From: Streptomyces sp. CCM_MD2014
Lineage (GTDB): Bacteria; Actinomycetota; Actinomycetes; Streptomycetales; Streptomycetaceae
Direction of reading: 5' to 3'
DNA: 64,000 nucleotides
Assembly: GCF_000772045.1 (NCBI RefSeq)
Contig: NZ_CP009754.1
Span: 1,178,001 to 1,242,000 of the forward strand
A program made the position numbers and the translations under genes. Below are positions 43,055 through 51,955 of the stretch, piece by piece; the first letter of the stretch is position 1, and each line of letters opens with the position of its first letter. The notes below the pieces were generated by a model that made no database searches, was not told the origin of the DNA, and worked only from the letters and a program-made list of their open reading frames with translations.

Positions 43055-44241
43055 GCCCGTCCTTCCACATTCCCTACATCCTGCCCACCGCTCTGCTGGC
43101 GCTGGCCCTCGTGCTGAAGCTCCCCACGTTCGTGCGGGCCTCGCGCGACCCGGACGTCAGGGCGACCACGCTCCTGCTGATCTGGGCCACCGCGGTTCTG
43201 GTCGTGATCACCCCGGTCAACATAGAGCGGCTCAACGACCTCACGGGTGTACCGAACATCGCCTCCCCTTGGGCCTACTCCTTCCTGACCGCTTTCTGCG
43301 CCACCGGCCTGACCATGATCGTGCGTTGGCGCGAGGCACCGTCGGTGAGACGGCGGCGGAGGATCCGCCGCATCTACTGGATCTACGCGGGGATCGTCGC
43401 CGTCCTGTGGCTGACGTTCATCCTGGCCGACGTCCCCACGGCGCGCGTCTACGACCTGGACACCTACTACGCCGGCACCCCCTGGATGCGCGAGCACATC
43501 CTCCTCTACATCGCCGCGCACACGGTGTCGTCGCTCGTGGCGGTCTCCATGCTGTGGAAGTGGTTCCCCGAAGTGGCCAACCGCTGGCTGAGGGCAGGAG
43601 TGGTGTTCCTGCAACTGGGCTTCGCGTCGGGGCTCGTCTTCGATGTCGCGAAGACGGCCGCGATCGGCGCCCGATGGTCGGGGCACGACTGGGACGTGCT
43701 GAGCACCCAGGCCGCTCCCCCGTTCGCGCTCCTGGAAGCCGTCTTCGTCGCGCTCGGCTTCATCGTGCCCCAGGCCGGGCCCTTCCTGCAGAAGTGGATC
43801 CGGGACCAGAGCGAATACCGTCGGCTCGGCCCGCTGTGGCACGCGCTGCGCGGCCTCGCCCCGGCGGCGGCCGAGGCGCGCTTCGGCCCCTGGACCCCGC
43901 TCGACCTGCGCCTGCTGCAACGCCGGCAGCGGATTCACGACGCCCTGCGTCTGCTCGGCCCCTACGTCGACCCGGCGCTGTACCGGCGGGCATACGAGGC
44001 CGCGCGGTGCGGGGACGGGGTCCCGGACGCGGACGGTGTTGCCGGGGCTCTCACGATCAGTGCCGCCATCGGCGCCTACCAGCGGGGCGGGCCTTCCGTC
44101 GCGGACCCGCGGGAGCCGCAGGCAGGGGTGGTCGTGAGCGGTCGTATCGAAGGCATCGCCTCCGCCCTGCACCGGCCCCGCATCCTCGAAGACGTCCGCC
44201 GACGCATGACCAGCACAGAAAGCGCTCATCACCATGGCTGA
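43051..44241 (+). CDS. MAB_1171c-type multi-pass membrane protein
   Basis: 396 residues. The N-terminal ~235 residues hold about seven hydrophobic helices (IPYILPTALLALALVLKL first, then VWLTFILADV-like and LLEAVFVALGFIVPQAG). The remaining ~160 residues are cytoplasmic and helical (GPLWHALRGLAPAAAEARFG). This layout matches the MAB_1171c putative transporter family of actinobacteria, usually found next to XRE and ImmA/IrrE genes as here. Function is unknown; receptor or transporter are both possible. It overlaps the peptidase stop (4 nt) and the oxidoreductase start (8 nt). Confidence 0.82.
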   Translation: MSPSFHIPYILPTALLALALVLKLPTFVRASRDPDVRATTLLLIWATAVLVVITPVNIERLNDLTGVPNIASPWAYSFLTAFCATGLTMIVRWREAPSVRRRRRIRRIYWIYAGIVAVLWLTFILADVPTARVYDLDTYYAGTPWMREHILLYIAAHTVSSLVAVSMLWKWFPEVANRWLRAGVVFLQLGFASGLVFDVAKTAAIGARWSGHDWDVLSTQAAPPFALLEAVFVALGFIVPQAGPFLQKWIRDQSEYRRLGPLWHALRGLAPAAAEARFGPWTPLDLRLLQRRQRIHDALRLLGPYVDPALYRRAYEAARCGDGVPDADGVAGALTISAAIGAYQRGGPSVADPREPQAGVVVSGRIEGIASALHRPRILEDVRRRMTSTESAHHHG

Positions 44242-45634
44242 AGCACTCGTCACCCGCCGGCCCACCGCAGTGGTCATCGGCGCCGGCGCCTCCGGCCTCT
44301 TCGCGGCGGCGGCCCTCACGGACTTCGCCGACGTCACGATTGTCGAACGCGACCGTCTCCCCGGCGGACCCGAACCGCGCAGGGGCGTGCCCCAGGCCCG
44401 TCACGCCCACCTGGTGTGGAGTGGAGGGGTCAAGGCCTTCGACGATCTCGTCCCCGGCCTCACCGGTGACATCGTGGCACGCGGCGGGCGCCTGGTTCAC
44501 ATCATGGGCGACATGGTGTCCCGGGCGCCCAACGAAGTGTGGTTCCGCCGTTTCACCACCACCCATCACCGCAACCTGGTCTGCTCCCGCGACCTCCTCG
44601 ACTTCGTCCTGCGCCATCGCGTCCTGGCCGACGAGCGGATCACACTCCGCGAGGGGACCACCGTGCTCGGCCTGGAAGGCGACGCCGCGGCGGTCACGGG
44701 TGTCCGCATACGCACCGACGGCGAGGAGAGCGTCCTGCGCGCGGACCTGGTCGTCGACGCCTCGGGCCGGGGGTCCCGTGCCCCGCAGTGGCTCACCGGC
44801 CTGGGAGCGCCGAGCGTCACGGAGCGCGAGGTCAACGCCGGTGTCGTCTACGCCACCCGCCTCTTCCACGCCCCCGAGGCGACCCGGGGCGTCGGGTTTC
44901 CCCTCGTCAACGTGCAGGCGACCCCGGCCAAGGCGCCGGGGCGAGGGGGCATCATCCTGCCCGTCGAGGGGAACCGCTGGATCGTCACGCTCGCCGGCAC
45001 CCGCGGTGGTGAGCCCACCGACGATCCCGATGCCTTCGTCGACTTCGCGCTCGCACTCGACGATCCCGTCATCGGCGAACTCGTCAAGGGCCTCGAGCCG
45101 CTCGGAGACGTCATGACCACTCGTGCCACGGCCAACCGTCGTCGCTACTACGAGCAGGTCAAGCGCTGGCCGGACGGCTTCCTCGTCCTCGGCGACGCCG
45201 TCGCCGGCTACAACCCGGTCTACGGCCATGGCCTGACCGTCGCCGCCCAGTGCGCGCTCGCCGTCCGCGACACGCTCAGCGCCACAGGGCTGGGGCAGCC
45301 GGGCCTCGCACGCCGGCTTCAGCGCGTCGCCGCACGGCCGGTGGCCGGCGCATGGGATTTGGCGGTTGGCCAGGACGCGCTGTATCCGGGAGCGACCGAC
45401 ACCCGGCCCAACGCCGTCGAACGGCTTCTCGCCCGCTTCGTCGACAAGGCCGTGGAGACCGGCGCACGCAATCCGCGCGCCATGGGTGCCCTGCTGGACG
45501 TCATGAGCCTGGAGCGACCTGCCACTCGGCTGTTCTCGCCCGACATGCTCATCCCCATGGTCATCGGTCCCCGAAGGCCGCATCTGCAAGGCCCGCCCCT
45601 CACCGACGCAGAGCGAAAGAGCGCCATGCCGTAG
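44234..45634 (+). CDS. FAD-dependent oxidoreductase/monooxygenase
   Basis: 466 residues. The N-terminal dinucleotide fold has GAGASGLFAAAAL (16-28) ending in the ribose-binding Glu of VER. The second FAD motif is VLGDAVAGYNPVYGHGLT (about 316-333), the GD motif of aromatic-ring hydroxylase-type flavoproteins. Last of four coupled genes, overlapping the membrane-protein gene by 8 nt. Its substrate may be the compound handled by that membrane protein. Converges on the peptidase E gene with 7 nt between stops. Confidence 0.9.
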   Translation: MAEALVTRRPTAVVIGAGASGLFAAAALTDFADVTIVERDRLPGGPEPRRGVPQARHAHLVWSGGVKAFDDLVPGLTGDIVARGGRLVHIMGDMVSRAPNEVWFRRFTTTHHRNLVCSRDLLDFVLRHRVLADERITLREGTTVLGLEGDAAAVTGVRIRTDGEESVLRADLVVDASGRGSRAPQWLTGLGAPSVTEREVNAGVVYATRLFHAPEATRGVGFPLVNVQATPAKAPGRGGIILPVEGNRWIVTLAGTRGGEPTDDPDAFVDFALALDDPVIGELVKGLEPLGDVMTTRATANRRRYYEQVKRWPDGFLVLGDAVAGYNPVYGHGLTVAAQCALAVRDTLSATGLGQPGLARRLQRVAARPVAGAWDLAVGQDALYPGATDTRPNAVERLLARFVDKAVETGARNPRAMGALLDVMSLERPATRLFSPDMLIPMVIGPRRPHLQGPPLTDAERKSAMP

Positions 45635-45641
45635 CGCCGGA

Positions 45642-46382
45642 CTACGAGGGGCTTCGCGCCTGGTGTGGTGGGACGAGCGGACGACACGGCACGGCTCGCT
45701 CCTCGGCACCGCCCTGCCCGTCCGGTTCCACCCGGTACAACCGGGCACGAGGCAGGCGCGTCACGGAATCCGTCAGCCGGCCCTCGGTGAAGAGGGCGCC
45801 GACGCCGTCCTCCAGGGCCCAGCCGGAGGGAAGCGCTCGGCTCGCCACGGCCGCGCGATAGGACGCGCGCCTCCCCTGCTCACTGTCATAGTGCGGACAG
45901 ACCGAACCGGGCAGCAGACCGAGCCCGTCGGCGAGGTGGGTCAGCGGCCCGAAGGAGTCGGTGTGCGAGCCCTCGGCCCAGCAGTTGGCGCCCGCGCTGA
46001 TGCCGCAGAGCAGGGTCCCGCGGGCGAAGGCCTCGCGCAGGAGCCGGTCCACTCCGTGCGCGCGCCAGACGGCGAGCAGGTTCGCCGTGTTGCCGCCGCC
46101 CACGTAGATCACATCCTGGCCGAGCAGGAACGTGCGCAAGGCGTCGTCGTCGAGTTCCCGGCGAAACATGGGCAGGACACCGGGCTCACACGAACGTGGC
46201 TGGAAGGCGGCGAGGAATCGCTCCACACAGGCCGGGGCGTCGCCGCTCGCCGTCGGAACGAAGCACACCCTGGGCCTGGGGACCCGCACCTGAGCGAGCA
46301 GCCAGTCGTCCAGCAGGCCGTCCTCGTCGTCGGAGAATCCGCCCCCGAGGAGGGCCAGACGGGGTTTCGGGGCGATGGTCAC
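45642..46382 (-). CDS. Peptidase E-like S51 family protein
   Basis: 246 residues, GTG start. S51 features: YVGGGNTANLL (about 93-103) and nucleophile elbow CGISAGANCW with Ser129, followed by SVCPHYDSE carrying the likely catalytic His. S51 enzymes remove N-terminal Asp dipeptides or, in the cyanophycinase branch, act on beta-Asp-Arg bonds. It lies just downstream of the TPR gene on the same strand (16-nt gap) and may be co-transcribed with it. Confidence 0.88.
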   Translation of the reverse strand: MTIAPKPRLALLGGGFSDDEDGLLDDWLLAQVRVPRPRVCFVPTASGDAPACVERFLAAFQPRSCEPGVLPMFRRELDDDALRTFLLGQDVIYVGGGNTANLLAVWRAHGVDRLLREAFARGTLLCGISAGANCWAEGSHTDSFGPLTHLADGLGLLPGSVCPHYDSEQGRRASYRAAVASRALPSGWALEDGVGALFTEGRLTDSVTRLPRARLYRVEPDGQGGAEERAVPCRPLVPPHQARSPS

Positions 46383-46398
46383 GGGGGTGCCTCCTCAG

Positions 46399-47679
46399 TC
46401 AAGGAGAGCGCAGCCAGTCCAGGCGCTCCTCGGCGGCCCGCAGCCGGGGGTGTCCCGGGCCGTGCAAGCGGCGGTAGTCGCGTACGCAGCGGTCGAGCAG
46501 TTCGGCGGCCTCCGCATGGTGGCCCGCGTCGATCAGCACGTTGGCGAGGTTGTCCCGGGTGCCGACCGTGATCGGATGGTCGTCGCCGTGGAGTGCGGCA
46601 TGCCCGGCCAGGATCGCGCGCAGGATCGGCACCGCGTCGTCGTAGCGTTCCTGGGCGTGCAGGACGGCTGCGAGGTTGTTCCGCGCGGCGAGAGTGGTTT
46701 CGTGGTCCGGCCCGAGGGTGGCCTCCGTCGACCGCACGAGGGCACGGATCTGCTCTTCCGCCTCGGTGTGGCGCTCCAGTCGGACCAGGACGGCGCCGAG
46801 GTTGCTCCGGGCCGCGACCGTCTTCTCGTGGTCGGGTCCGTACCGGTCCTCCAGTCGGGGCACGAGGGCGCGCAGGACGCGCTCGGCCTCCTGGTGACGG
46901 CCGCACTTGAGCAGGGACGCGGCGTGCGCGTTGGTGGCGGAGAGGACCTCGGGGTGGTCGTGGCCGAGCTGCCGGATACGGCGTTCCAGGACGTCCCGCA
47001 CGAGCGGCTCGGCCTCCGGGGCACGGCCGAGGTCCTCCAGGACCGCCGCGAGTCCGGTGGCGCTGCGCAGCGCGTCCGGGTGGTCGCGGCCGAGTGTCTC
47101 CCGCTGGGCGCGGAAGGTGTCGCGCCACGCTGTTTCCGCGAGGCGCAGTTGACCGGTGGTGTGGAGGGCGTCGGCCAACTCGGCGGAGACGCGCAGGGTG
47201 TCCTCGTGGCGGTCGCCGAGGGTGGTCCACCGGGTGCGGGCCACGTGCTGGAGAAGCTCGACGGCCTCCTCGCCCCGTCCGGGGACCGACAGCAGGACGT
47301 GGGCGAGTTCGCGCAGGGCGGTGAGGGCGTCCGGGTGCTCGGGGCCCAGGCTGTCGAGGGCGGACCGGGCCCGCATGGTGTGGATCTCCTCGGCGGAGAG
47401 CCGCACGCGGGCGATCTCCCGCCCCGGCCCGCCCTCTGTGACCTCCGTGATGGTGAGGTGTCCCCCGACCAGTTGTCGCCCGGTCCCGGAACCTCCCGGG
47501 GGCTGTTCCTGCGCGTCCGGGCCCGGTTGCGGCTGTTCGGCGCCCTCGGCGGGGCGGCCCCGGTGTCCCTGCCGGGCTTCATGTACCTGCCCGCTCGCTT
47601 GTTCCTGTCGGGGCCCCCGCGGCTGAGCGTCGGCGGCCTCTCCGTCTTCCGGGGTTCGTCGCCGCCACCATCGGACCAT
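46399..47679 (-). CDS. Tetratricopeptide repeat protein (TPR_10/TPR_12 type)
   Basis: 426 residues from the ATG at 47679. Residues 1-70 are a charged, Gln/Gly/Pro-rich disordered segment. From about 95 on, at least six 42-residue repeats carry the kinesin-light-chain/NB-ARC-type signature G-x-x-H-P-x-(A/T) (LGPEHPDALTA, LGDRHEDTLRV, LGRDHPDALRS, LGHDHPEVLSA, LGPDHETTLAA). This repeat type commonly forms the sensor arm of STAND proteins, but here no NTPase is attached. The stop of the CHAT-protease gene lies 31 nt upstream on the same strand, suggesting one transcript. Probable scaffold or sensor. Confidence 0.88.
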   Translation of the reverse strand: MVRWWRRRTPEDGEAADAQPRGPRQEQASGQVHEARQGHRGRPAEGAEQPQPGPDAQEQPPGGSGTGRQLVGGHLTITEVTEGGPGREIARVRLSAEEIHTMRARSALDSLGPEHPDALTALRELAHVLLSVPGRGEEAVELLQHVARTRWTTLGDRHEDTLRVSAELADALHTTGQLRLAETAWRDTFRAQRETLGRDHPDALRSATGLAAVLEDLGRAPEAEPLVRDVLERRIRQLGHDHPEVLSATNAHAASLLKCGRHQEAERVLRALVPRLEDRYGPDHEKTVAARSNLGAVLVRLERHTEAEEQIRALVRSTEATLGPDHETTLAARNNLAAVLHAQERYDDAVPILRAILAGHAALHGDDHPITVGTRDNLANVLIDAGHHAEAAELLDRCVRDYRRLHGPGHPRLRAAEERLDWLRSP

Positions 47680-47710
47680 CGTGACCGCCTCCTCGTCGCT
47701 ACCGGTGTCG

Positions 47711-50700
47711 TCAGGCGCCCGCGTGCACGTGTGCCGCCCACAGACTGGGACTGGCCGCGAAGGCGGCACGGCATCCGCGGACCGCCTGGTGCAGGGCGTG
47801 GGCCGTCCTCGTGTCGTCCAGCTCGGGACCGCCGTCGGCTCCTTCGGCGCACAGCTCCCGGTAGAGGAGGCGTGTGACGCGGACGGCCACCGCGTCGTGC
47901 ACCGGCCAGAGTGTTCCGACGGCGTTGGCGTACCCCGCGAGCTGGAAGGCGGAGGTGATGTGGATGGACTCGTCGGCCAGTTGGCCGCCTCCCCGCGCCG
48001 TCTCGCAGGCCGACATCACGGCGAGTCGTGCCGCCGGCAGCTCCAGCCGGGAGATCGCGCTCACCGTGAGGGGCCGGGTCGCGTGGTCGTGCACCAGGAG
48101 ACGGCCGTTCGAAGGGTCGGCGGGCTCGCTGACGCCGTGGCAGGCGAAGTGCACGCACGGGTGACGGGGCAGCGCGTCCATCACCCGTTCGAAGGTGGCA
48201 CGTTCCTCGGACAGTACCTCGGTGGGGAGGAGCCCGCGCAGGACCTCGACCTCGCGCCGTGCGCCGCCGAGCGGCCGGGCACCGGGCGTGTCGGGCAGCG
48301 CCACGGCGAGCACCGGGCCGTGCGGGCGGGGGGCGGCGGCGCGGGTCCGGGCGTACCGGAGAGCACCGACGGTCGGCGTGTACGACGAGACCACCCGGTC
48401 CATGACCGTCCGTGGTCCCGGTACGGCCGCCAACCGAGCCGGCACCCGAGCCGGCACCCGAGCCGCCGCCCGAGCAGGACCCGGAGCCGGCTCCGGCGCG
48501 GGTCGGCCGTCCGGTTCCGCTGCCGGGGCGGTGTCGTGGTGGCCGGCCGCGTGCAGTGGCAGCGAGGCCAGCGCGCCTCCCGGAGACCACCACAACCGCT
48601 GCCACTCGCCGTCGGACGTGGGCCCGTGCACGCCGAGCCGGTCGAGCACGGGCCCGGTGACGTGATCCCACGTCCAGGCCAGCACCTCACCGACGGTCTG
48701 CTGGGCCGCCCGGTCGCGGGCGGGGTCGGCCGCGTCGGCGAGCGCCCGTTCGAGCCGGTCCGCCTGTTCGCCGACGGCCTGCGGGGTGGCGTGCGGCAGG
48801 GGGACGAGGAGGACTTCGCCGTCCCTCAGCACCAGGGCGTCGCTGCGGAACTCGCTGCAGTAGGCGAGCACCACCGGGCCGTGGTCGGCGCAGGACAGCA
48901 CCGCCCGCAGGTCCGGCAGGCCGAGGAAGTCGGCGAAGCCGGGGCGGGTGCGGATCTCGGCGACCAGGTGTTCCAGCGCGGCCGCGAGGGTGTGCCGCAG
49001 ATCGGTGGTGCCGGTCGGGAGCCCGCCCCGGTCGGCGTCCGCGGTGTCGGTGGCCTCCAGCGCGTCGAGCCGTTGCCGCAGGCCGGAGAAGCGGTCGGCG
49101 AGGTCCGGGTGGGCACGGCGCAGTCGTCCGAGCCCGTCGCGGGTGGCCATGGCCCGGCCCAGCAGGACGCCCCGGCCCTGTTCCAGCAGCAGTACCGCGT
49201 GCTCCGGACGGCCGGCGTTGACCGCGCAGGCGGCGGCTTCGGCGGCCAGGCCCCGGACGCGCGACAGGCCGCGTTCCTGGTCGCCGCGGACCAGTCGGCC
49301 CGAAGTGGCGAACGGCAGGAGCTCCAGGGCCAGTTCGTAGCCCGGCAGGGCGTCGTCCCAGCGGTGGTCCGTTCCGGCGGCGGCGCCCCACTCCCAGGCC
49401 GCGAGGACCCGTTCGTAGGCGGGCAGGGACCTGGTCCCGGCGGCCTGCCGGTAGGCGTCCTCGGCGGCACGGAGCACTCCCGGGTCACCGTCTCGGTGAT
49501 GCAGGGCGCGCAGCGCGTCGCCGTACGACTTCAGGTAGGTGCCGTGGGACGACGTTCCCTCGGTGACGGCCCATACGGCGCGGCCCAGTTCGCTGACGGC
49601 CTGCTCCAGTTCGCCGGGTTCTCCGGTGGCGTGGTGGTGCCTGGTGAGGCGGGCGGAGCCGAGGTTGGAGAGGATCACCGCGAGCGACGGGTCTCCGTAG
49701 GGAACCTGCCGGGCGGCTGCCTCCAGCAGTCCGATGGCCTCGTCGAGGTCTGTCACCTCCGCGGTGGACGTGAACCGGGCCCGCAGCGCGTTGGCGAGGT
49801 GGTTCAGCCGGTCGGCGCGCGGCTGACCGGCCGCGGGCGCCAGTGCCAGCGCCCGACGCGCGACGTCGATCGCCTCGTCGGCGGCCGTGGTGTCGCCGGT
49901 CACGCCGTGCCAGCTCTGCAGGACCACTCCCAGATTGGCGAGCCGCACGGCGTGGCCTGGTGGCGAGTTCCGTGTCGCGTGGAGCGCCTCCCGGGCCAGT
50001 CGGGAAGCCTCGCGCAGGGAGGTCACGTCGTCTGTCTGGATGGCGCGCTCCCGCAGGGTGACGGCGAGGTTCGCCAGGGCCCCGGCGTGGGAGTCCGTGC
50101 CGGGGCGCTCCTCGGCGAGGGCGGCGCGGCGGGTGGCGACGGCCTCGTCCAGCACCGCCGTGTCACCGGTCCGCTGCGCCAGCCTGTGCAGGGTGTTCCC
50201 GAGGCTGTTCAGCCTCCTGGCGCGTTGCGGGGTGCCGGGGCGGAAGAACCGCGCGGCCTCGCGCAGCAGCGTCGCGGACTCCTCGAGCCATGCCACTTCG
50301 TCGGTGTCCTCGGCGGCCAGGCGGAGGGCGACTCCGAGGCCGGCGAGCAACTCGGCGCGGTCCGGGTGACCGGGCGGGCATTCGGCCAGGGCCGTGCGGT
50401 GAACGCGCAGCATCTCCACCCGGTGGGCGTCGTCGGAGGCGTGCTCGTGCCACTCGCGGTGGGCCTGGGAGAGGTTGCGCAGGAGGAGGGCGCGGGTCGC
50501 CCCTCTCCGTGGGACGGCCGTCAGTGCGGTGCTCCACAGGTCGAGGGCCTCACGCAGGGCGCCGACGTCCCCCTCGTACACATACGCGTCGTGGCGCATC
50601 GAGGCCAGGTTGCTCAGGTAGGCGGGTCGGTCCTCCGCCCCGTCCGGCAGGACGCGGAGCGCGTGCCGCTGGGCCTCCGTCGCGCGCAGAAGGTCCGGCA

Positions 50701-51274
50701 GAAGGTCCGGGGCGGTGGGTGCGGCGGAGTCGTCGGGGGACGCGGGTCGCGTGGCGCGGGTTCCCTCCCGCGCCGTGCCGCGGTCGACGGCGATCCGCTG
50801 CCGCGTCCGCAGCGTCTGTGCGAGGGCGCCGAACGACTGCGCCGCGGTCTCGGCCTCCTGGGGGAGGCGGGAGGCCCGGTCGAACGCGTCCACCGCCCGG
50901 TCCAGGTCGTCGGACCGCTCGTACAGCGCGAACCTCTGCTGGTACGCGAGGCCCAGGAGCCGTACGTCCTGCGGGCGGACCGGCTCGCACTGCGCCCGTT
51001 CACGGCCCAGCTCGACCAGTGCGTCCAGGTCGTCCGGGCTTCCCCGCAGTTGGTAGCGAATCTGGAGGGCGGCCATGAGGTTCGCGGCGGTCCGGGCGAC
51101 GTTCCGCCCGGTGTCCGGCGCCGCGGAGTCGAGCAACTGCCGGTAGAGGGCGATCGCCTGGTCGAGGGCGGGCTCGTCGCCCGTGGTGAGGTGGTGGGAC
51201 AGCAGCCGATCGGCGCGCTCTTCCTCGTCTCGTCCGTCCGCCGCTCGAGCGCGACCCCCGTTGAACACGCCCAC
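47711..51274 (-). CDS. CHAT-domain peptidase with long TPR-like N-terminal region
   Basis: 1187 residues, GTG start. About 780 residues of degenerate TPR helices (LANLAVTLRERAIQTDDVTS, RLNSLGNTLHRLAQRTGDTA and similar) precede a CHAT caspase-fold domain. The catalytic His is in VHFACHG (His1046) and Cys in SACETA (Cys1090), with SAFQLAGYANAVGTLWPV after it, as in separase-related CHAT proteases. A Pro/Ala-rich insert lies near residue 950. In type III-E CRISPR and gasdermin systems CHAT peptidases are activated proteases; the trigger here is unknown. It is divergent from a small protein and a membrane protein that could be its partners or substrates. Confidence 0.93.
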   Translation of the reverse strand: MGVFNGGRARAADGRDEEERADRLLSHHLTTGDEPALDQAIALYRQLLDSAAPDTGRNVARTAANLMAALQIRYQLRGSPDDLDALVELGRERAQCEPVRPQDVRLLGLAYQQRFALYERSDDLDRAVDAFDRASRLPQEAETAAQSFGALAQTLRTRQRIAVDRGTAREGTRATRPASPDDSAAPTAPDLLPDLLRATEAQRHALRVLPDGAEDRPAYLSNLASMRHDAYVYEGDVGALREALDLWSTALTAVPRRGATRALLLRNLSQAHREWHEHASDDAHRVEMLRVHRTALAECPPGHPDRAELLAGLGVALRLAAEDTDEVAWLEESATLLREAARFFRPGTPQRARRLNSLGNTLHRLAQRTGDTAVLDEAVATRRAALAEERPGTDSHAGALANLAVTLRERAIQTDDVTSLREASRLAREALHATRNSPPGHAVRLANLGVVLQSWHGVTGDTTAADEAIDVARRALALAPAAGQPRADRLNHLANALRARFTSTAEVTDLDEAIGLLEAAARQVPYGDPSLAVILSNLGSARLTRHHHATGEPGELEQAVSELGRAVWAVTEGTSSHGTYLKSYGDALRALHHRDGDPGVLRAAEDAYRQAAGTRSLPAYERVLAAWEWGAAAGTDHRWDDALPGYELALELLPFATSGRLVRGDQERGLSRVRGLAAEAAACAVNAGRPEHAVLLLEQGRGVLLGRAMATRDGLGRLRRAHPDLADRFSGLRQRLDALEATDTADADRGGLPTGTTDLRHTLAAALEHLVAEIRTRPGFADFLGLPDLRAVLSCADHGPVVLAYCSEFRSDALVLRDGEVLLVPLPHATPQAVGEQADRLERALADAADPARDRAAQQTVGEVLAWTWDHVTGPVLDRLGVHGPTSDGEWQRLWWSPGGALASLPLHAAGHHDTAPAAEPDGRPAPEPAPGPARAAARVPARVPARLAAVPGPRTVMDRVVSSYTPTVGALRYARTRAAAPRPHGPVLAVALPDTPGARPLGGARREVEVLRGLLPTEVLSEERATFERVMDALPRHPCVHFACHGVSEPADPSNGRLLVHDHATRPLTVSAISRLELPAARLAVMSACETARGGGQLADESIHITSAFQLAGYANAVGTLWPVHDAVAVRVTRLLYRELCAEGADGGPELDDTRTAHALHQAVRGCRAAFAASPSLWAAHVHAGA

Positions 51275-51454
51275 CCCCGTGTCACACCGCCGGACCGAGT
51301 TCTCCCGGCCTTCCGCGGCCGCCCGTCCTCACGATAGCGAACCGGCCGTGGGCGCGACGGTGTACGGAGAACGAACGACGTCGTACGGAGGGAGACGTCA
51401 CCCGGCGAACCACTCGTGGTGGAGCGGGAGCCGGCCGGCAGCCAAGGCTGACGC

Positions 51455-51480
51455 CCGACAGCCGACAGCCGACAGCCGAC
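51455..51480 (+). repeat. 7-bp tandem repeat upstream of the membrane-protein pair
   Basis: CCGACAG is repeated 3.7 times, ending one base before a TACAAT -10 candidate. The array occupies the -35/spacer area, so copy-number change would alter promoter geometry. Confidence 0.75.
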
Positions 51481-51481
51481 G

Positions 51482-51487
51482 TACAAT
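51482..51487 (+). promoter_or_regulatory. -10 element candidate for the 51524-52872 gene pair
   Basis: TACAAT lies 36 nt before the GTG start in an otherwise GC-rich gap, followed by a GAGGGGGA ribosome site at 51513-51520. No standard -35 exists because the tandem repeat fills that position. Confidence 0.45.
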
Positions 51488-51523
51488 CGCGGCCGACCGG
51501 CATCCTGCGTCCGAGGGGGAACG

Positions 51524-51955
51524 GTGGAGATGGAGACTGACGGGCGAAGCGCGCCGCGAGGCGGACACGCCCGGCTGGGCGAGCTCTGCCGGCGGTTGAC
51601 GGACGCGTCGGGGTCGCTGCTGCTCGGTGAGCGAGGCCTGCGGCTCGTCGAGTTCATCACCTCGGAACTGCGCGACGGCCGGACCCCGGACGAACTCGAC
51701 CACGTCTTCGACGAGTTGGAGGAGGAGTTGCTCGCGGCCGGGCACAGCGCCGGTCTGGGCTCCTACCGCAGCACGCCGACACCGTTCACACCCGCTTTCC
51801 AGCCGCTCCCGGTCGCCGGGCAGCGGCACCCGGCGCTGCACGTGCTCGCCTGCCCGCGGGGGCACTGCGAACGCGTGGAGGCGCCGGACGACGATTCCCC
51901 GCCCCCCGGGTGCCGGGTCTTCGACCAGCCGCTGCGTACGGTGCCCCTCCGGTGA
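51524..51955 (+). CDS. Small protein of unknown function with CxxxxC cluster
   Basis: 143 residues, GTG start with a GAGGGGGA ribosome site. The N-terminal 65 residues are an amphipathic helical region (RLVEFITSELRDGRTPDELD). The C-terminal part has HVLACPRGHCERVE and a later Cys in PPPGCRVF, possibly a small metal-binding knuckle. No family recognised. Its stop overlaps the start of the downstream membrane-protein gene (GTGA), and the pair is divergent from the CHAT peptidase gene. It may be an adaptor or peptidase substrate in that locus (inference from position only). Confidence 0.8.
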   Translation: MEMETDGRSAPRGGHARLGELCRRLTDASGSLLLGERGLRLVEFITSELRDGRTPDELDHVFDELEEELLAAGHSAGLGSYRSTPTPFTPAFQPLPVAGQRHPALHVLACPRGHCERVEAPDDDSPPPGCRVFDQPLRTVPLR

